Source: Methanobacteriaceae archaeon
GTDB lineage: Archaea > Methanobacteriota > Methanobacteria > Methanobacteriales > Methanobacteriaceae
NCBI GenBank assembly: GCA_030693105.1
Contig: JAUYBK010000238.1
Location: 1-6,907, forward strand
Direction: 5' to 3'
DNA length: 6,907 bases
In this document: in pieces, positions 4,785-6,907 of the stretch
How positions within the stretch are numbered: the first letter of the stretch is position 1
Layout of the letters: each line of letters starts with the position of its first letter
Notes under the pieces: generated by a model
The model's input: only the letters and a program-made list of their open reading frames with translations
Told to the model about the DNA's origin: nothing
Databases searched by the model: none
Made by a program: the position numbers and the translations under genes

Positions 4785-6521
4785 TTATTGGTTTACCTGA
4801 GCTTGAGGAGGATCCACCCTTTTATAGGATATATAAACTGGTTTCCAGATGTTGGAGTTCACCAGTTTCTCAATATCTTCTCCCGGGCTGATTCTGGCAA
4901 TTCCCTCGTTTACTGCCTTTTTAGCTACTGCCACAGCTATATTTTTGCTCACTTCCTGCATTTGAGAAACTTGAGGAAGTAGCCTCTGGTGGGGATCATC
5001 CTGAATGTTAACCGAACGGCTTAATTCATCTATACTAACATCAATCATTCCCGAGCTCACCCTCTCCGCTTGGGCACAAATTATACCTAAACCTAATCCC
5101 GGGAAGATGAAAGCGTTGTTGCATTGGGCTACCGGTATTGTTTTTTCATTGATGGTGACATCATTATAGGGACTTCCGGTGGCAACCAATGCCATTCCAT
5201 TAGTCCAGTTAAGTATATCTTGGGGTATGGCCTCTGCCAGACTTAGGGGATTGGAGAGCGGGAAAATGATGGGTCTCTTTACAGCAGAGGCCATGGTCGT
5301 AACCACCTCTTTGGTAAAAGCACCCGGTACCGTAGATGTACCAATCAGAATGGTGGGCTTAACATTGCGCACCACATCTAAAATGCTGATATATTTACCC
5401 CTTATATCCCAGTGCTCTGTTTCATCAGAGGGCCGAGCATAGGTGGCTTTGAAATAATCTAAGTTCATTCTATCTTCTGTTATCAGGCCTTTACTGTCCA
5501 TGAGCCAGAAATGCGAGCGGGCCTCCTGCGGATTGAGCCCGTCTTTTACCATCCATTCCTGGATACGATCGGCAATGCCACACCCGGCTGTTCCGGCACC
5601 AAATATCACCACCCGATGATCAGATAGTTTAGTCCGGGTCAACTTGGAAGCATTAAGGACAGCTGCCATGGTAACGGCCCCCGTACCCTGTATGTCATCG
5701 TTGAATGTGCACATTTTATCTTGGTAATGGTCCAAGTTGCATCTGGCCTTTTCCTTTCCAAAGTCCTCCCACTGGAGGAACACGCCGGGAAACTTTTTTT
5801 TAATGGCTTCCATCACTTTACTTACAAAGTGGTCGTACTCTTTTCTGCTGATCCTTTTATGGCGCCAGCCCAGGTAGAGGGGATCCTGGAGAAGTTTGCT
5901 GTTATTGGTGCCCACATCAATCATGATGGGGAGCATTCTCCTGGGATTTACACCTGCACCTATTGTGTAAATCACTAATTTAGCCACTGAAATTCCGATT
6001 CCATTGACGCCCTGGTCACCTATTCCTAGAATCTGCTCTGAATCAGTCAAAACTATCAGATCAATTTCCGGGTTAATCCGATTGTCCAGAATCTCATCAA
6101 CATGATCTGAGTCAGGATACGCGATGTAAATACCACGTGGTCTTCGAAACTCGTTACTATACTCTTGGATCGCTAACCCCGCAGTGGGAGTGTAAATTAT
6201 TGGCATCATTTCTTTAATGTGGTCTGAAATGAGCCTAAAAAAGAGTGTTTCGTTGATATTATACAGGTTATTCAGAAATATGTTCTTTTGTAGATCATCA
6301 ATGTTTAAGGAGTACTGTCGGTAGGCCCTTTGCAGTTGATCATCTATGGTCTCCACCGCAGGGGGTAGAAGGCCCTTTAAATAGAATTCATCCCTTTCTT
6401 CATTATTAAAGGCCGTGCCCTTATTTAGCTGGGCAGATTCCAGAAGTTTGATCCCAGTAAGGTCAGTTTCAATGTATTTTATCCCTTCATTTTCAACTGT
6501 TAACTCGTTTGATCTAAACAA
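4785..6521 (-). CDS. NAD-type malic enzyme (oxaloacetate-decarboxylating)
   Basis: The 578-residue protein has the length of the large bacterial MaeA/eukaryotic malic enzymes. These oxidatively decarboxylate malate to pyruvate and CO2 with NAD(P) and a divalent metal in the cytoplasm. Visible active-site elements in order: YTPTAG (110-115) with catalytic Tyr110; Lys181 as general base; DVGTNN (202-207); WEDF (251-254) with metal ligands Glu252 and Asp253; FNDDIQGTG (273-281), the malic enzyme signature with Asp275/Asp276; Rossmann glycines GAGTAGCG (308-315); SNP (423-425); and CNNAFIFPGLGLG (467-479). MDSKG (341-345) ends the second Rossmann strand with an acidic residue, favouring NAD over NADP. 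All key residues are intact. The TTG start is set by GGAGGT (6531-6536), 9 nt upstream. A TATA box at 6588-6595 suggests its own promoter. In a methanogen with a partial TCA pathway it would link malate to pyruvate. The large bacterial-type form suggests transfer from bacteria, which is inference. Confidence 0.93.
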   Translation of the reverse strand: MFRSNELTVENEGIKYIETDLTGIKLLESAQLNKGTAFNNEERDEFYLKGLLPPAVETIDDQLQRAYRQYSLNIDDLQKNIFLNNLYNINETLFFRLISDHIKEMMPIIYTPTAGLAIQEYSNEFRRPRGIYIAYPDSDHVDEILDNRINPEIDLIVLTDSEQILGIGDQGVNGIGISVAKLVIYTIGAGVNPRRMLPIMIDVGTNNSKLLQDPLYLGWRHKRISRKEYDHFVSKVMEAIKKKFPGVFLQWEDFGKEKARCNLDHYQDKMCTFNDDIQGTGAVTMAAVLNASKLTRTKLSDHRVVIFGAGTAGCGIADRIQEWMVKDGLNPQEARSHFWLMDSKGLITEDRMNLDYFKATYARPSDETEHWDIRGKYISILDVVRNVKPTILIGTSTVPGAFTKEVVTTMASAVKRPIIFPLSNPLSLAEAIPQDILNWTNGMALVATGSPYNDVTINEKTIPVAQCNNAFIFPGLGLGIICAQAERVSSGMIDVSIDELSRSVNIQDDPHQRLLPQVSQMQEVSKNIAVAVAKKAVNEGIARISPGEDIEKLVNSNIWKPVYISYKRVDPPQAQVNQ

Positions 6522-6530
6522 AAAAAACCT

Positions 6531-6536
6531 ACCTCC
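6531..6536 (-). promoter_or_regulatory. Ribosome binding site of malic enzyme
   Basis: The minus strand reads GGAGGT, a near-perfect anti-16S match, 9 nt before TTG 6521. A T8 run lies between it and the start; no ATG is available nearby, so the TTG is the start. Confidence 0.75.
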
Positions 6537-6587
6537 TATATTATAAAAAAAATTGTTAAAATTTTTTTGGATACTGCGAAAATATTT

Positions 6588-6595
6588 TATATAAA
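6588..6595 (-). promoter_or_regulatory. TATA box of malic enzyme
   Basis: The minus strand reads TTTATATA, the exact consensus of methanogen box A, in an AT-rich region 67-74 nt upstream of the start. Initiation would be expected near 6565, leaving a leader of about 45 nt. It lies downstream of the stop of the upstream regulator gene, so malic enzyme need not depend on readthrough. Confidence 0.5.
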
Positions 6596-6685
6596 TATAA
6601 TATTAATTAATTTGTTAAATAAACGTTTTAAAAGACAATTGCACACGTGACAGGTTCTATTCTATAATATACGGTAGTAAATTGG

Positions 6686-6832
6686 TCATTGATCGTATTT
6701 CTCCAGATATTCAGCAATAGCTATCCTTATATGATGACTGATAGGACTTCCACCTTTACGCTTAGCATAATCTTTAAGATGTTCTAGTTGGGGTTTATCT
6801 AACTTTAAACCTACAGAAATTTTTTGAGGCAT
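6686..6832 (-). CDS. Ribbon-helix-helix (CopG/Arc-type) DNA-binding protein
   Basis: This 48-residue gene starts at ATG 6832, with a G-rich GGGGATGG element 5 nt upstream, and stops at TGA 6686. The protein is a minimal ribbon-helix-helix fold. The N-terminal beta strand KISVGLKLD (4-12) would lie in the major groove of DNA, helix A is KPQLEHLKDYAKRKG (13-27), the turn GGSPISHHI follows, and helix B is RIAIAEYLEKY (36-46). The pattern 'S-x-H-I-R-x-AI-x-EYLE' is typical of the family. These proteins dimerise to make the DNA-binding ribbon and often repress their own gene or a neighbour, or act as antitoxins. No toxin gene lies downstream: the next gene on this strand is malic enzyme, 164 nt away. 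Nothing upstream is visible beyond position 6907, so a partner there cannot be excluded. It is one of the smallest intact genes here and easy to miss. Confidence 0.85.
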   Translation of the reverse strand: MPQKISVGLKLDKPQLEHLKDYAKRKGGSPISHHIRIAIAEYLEKYDQ

Positions 6833-6883
6833 ATTACCATCCCCTGTCAATATAGACTTAAAAAAAAAGAAGAAGGGTTGTTT

Positions 6884-6903
6884 AGAAGTTGTGTATTACT
6901 TCT
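6884..6903. repeat. Inverted repeat upstream of the ribbon-helix-helix gene
   Basis: AGAAGT (6884-6889) and ACTTCT (6898-6903) form a perfect 6-bp inverted repeat with an 8-nt spacer, about 50-70 nt upstream of the regulator's ATG. Spacing and position suit an operator for a dimeric repressor. The edge of the window prevents checking for further copies. Confidence 0.35.
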
Positions 6904-6907
6904 CCGA

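Noticed and set aside
1..6907. CRISPR arrays, tRNA or rRNA genes, intact insertion sequences, defence or toxin-antitoxin modules
   Set aside because: I looked for regularly spaced repeats, cloverleaf motifs, transposase motifs and toxin-like partners and saw none.

Overview
The window looks like the chromosome of a mesophilic methanogen of the Methanobacterium type. The support is an intact small TRAM-domain protein, archaeal TATA-like boxes, strong GGAG-type ribosome binding sites that impose TTG starts, and very AT-rich spacers around moderately GC coding DNA. The genus is an inference from gene content; no rRNA or tRNA is present.

Layout. On the minus strand from the left: a ferritin-like diiron protein gene interrupted by one in-frame TGA (27-437). 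On the plus strand: a frameshifted, truncated fragment resembling the N-terminus of a PAP2-type membrane phosphatase (747-964), then an intact four-helix membrane protein of unknown function (1047-1484). Next is a minus-strand operon read right to left: a bile acid:sodium symporter (BASS) family transporter (3648-2779), a UbiA prenyltransferase gene with one -1 frameshift (2746-1878), and a small overlapping gene with both a frameshift and an in-frame TGA (1893-1682). The stretch 3806-4055 (+) is a wreck of a metallo-beta-lactamase-fold hydrolase. The right half is healthy: a TRAM RNA-binding protein (4515-4279) with two tandem hairpin/T-tract terminators, a full-length NAD-type malic enzyme (6521-4785), and a 48-residue ribbon-helix-helix regulator (6832-6686).

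How the genes relate. BASS carrier, prenyltransferase and small protein appear co-transcribed and may act together on an isoprenoid or organic-anion substrate. The ribbon-helix-helix protein is the nearest upstream gene to malic enzyme on the same strand, so it could control it, but malic enzyme appears to have its own promoter.

The most notable property is the density of damage in the left 4 kb: five genes carry nonsense or frameshift lesions, while the right 2.6 kb carries none. Every frameshift I could resolve is a single missing base, and both nonsense codons are TGA where CGA (Arg) would fit. That is either real gene decay or consensus sequencing error; the metallo-beta-lactamase relic, which has also lost metal-ligand motifs, looks truly dead. 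I did not find a convincing new multi-gene system.
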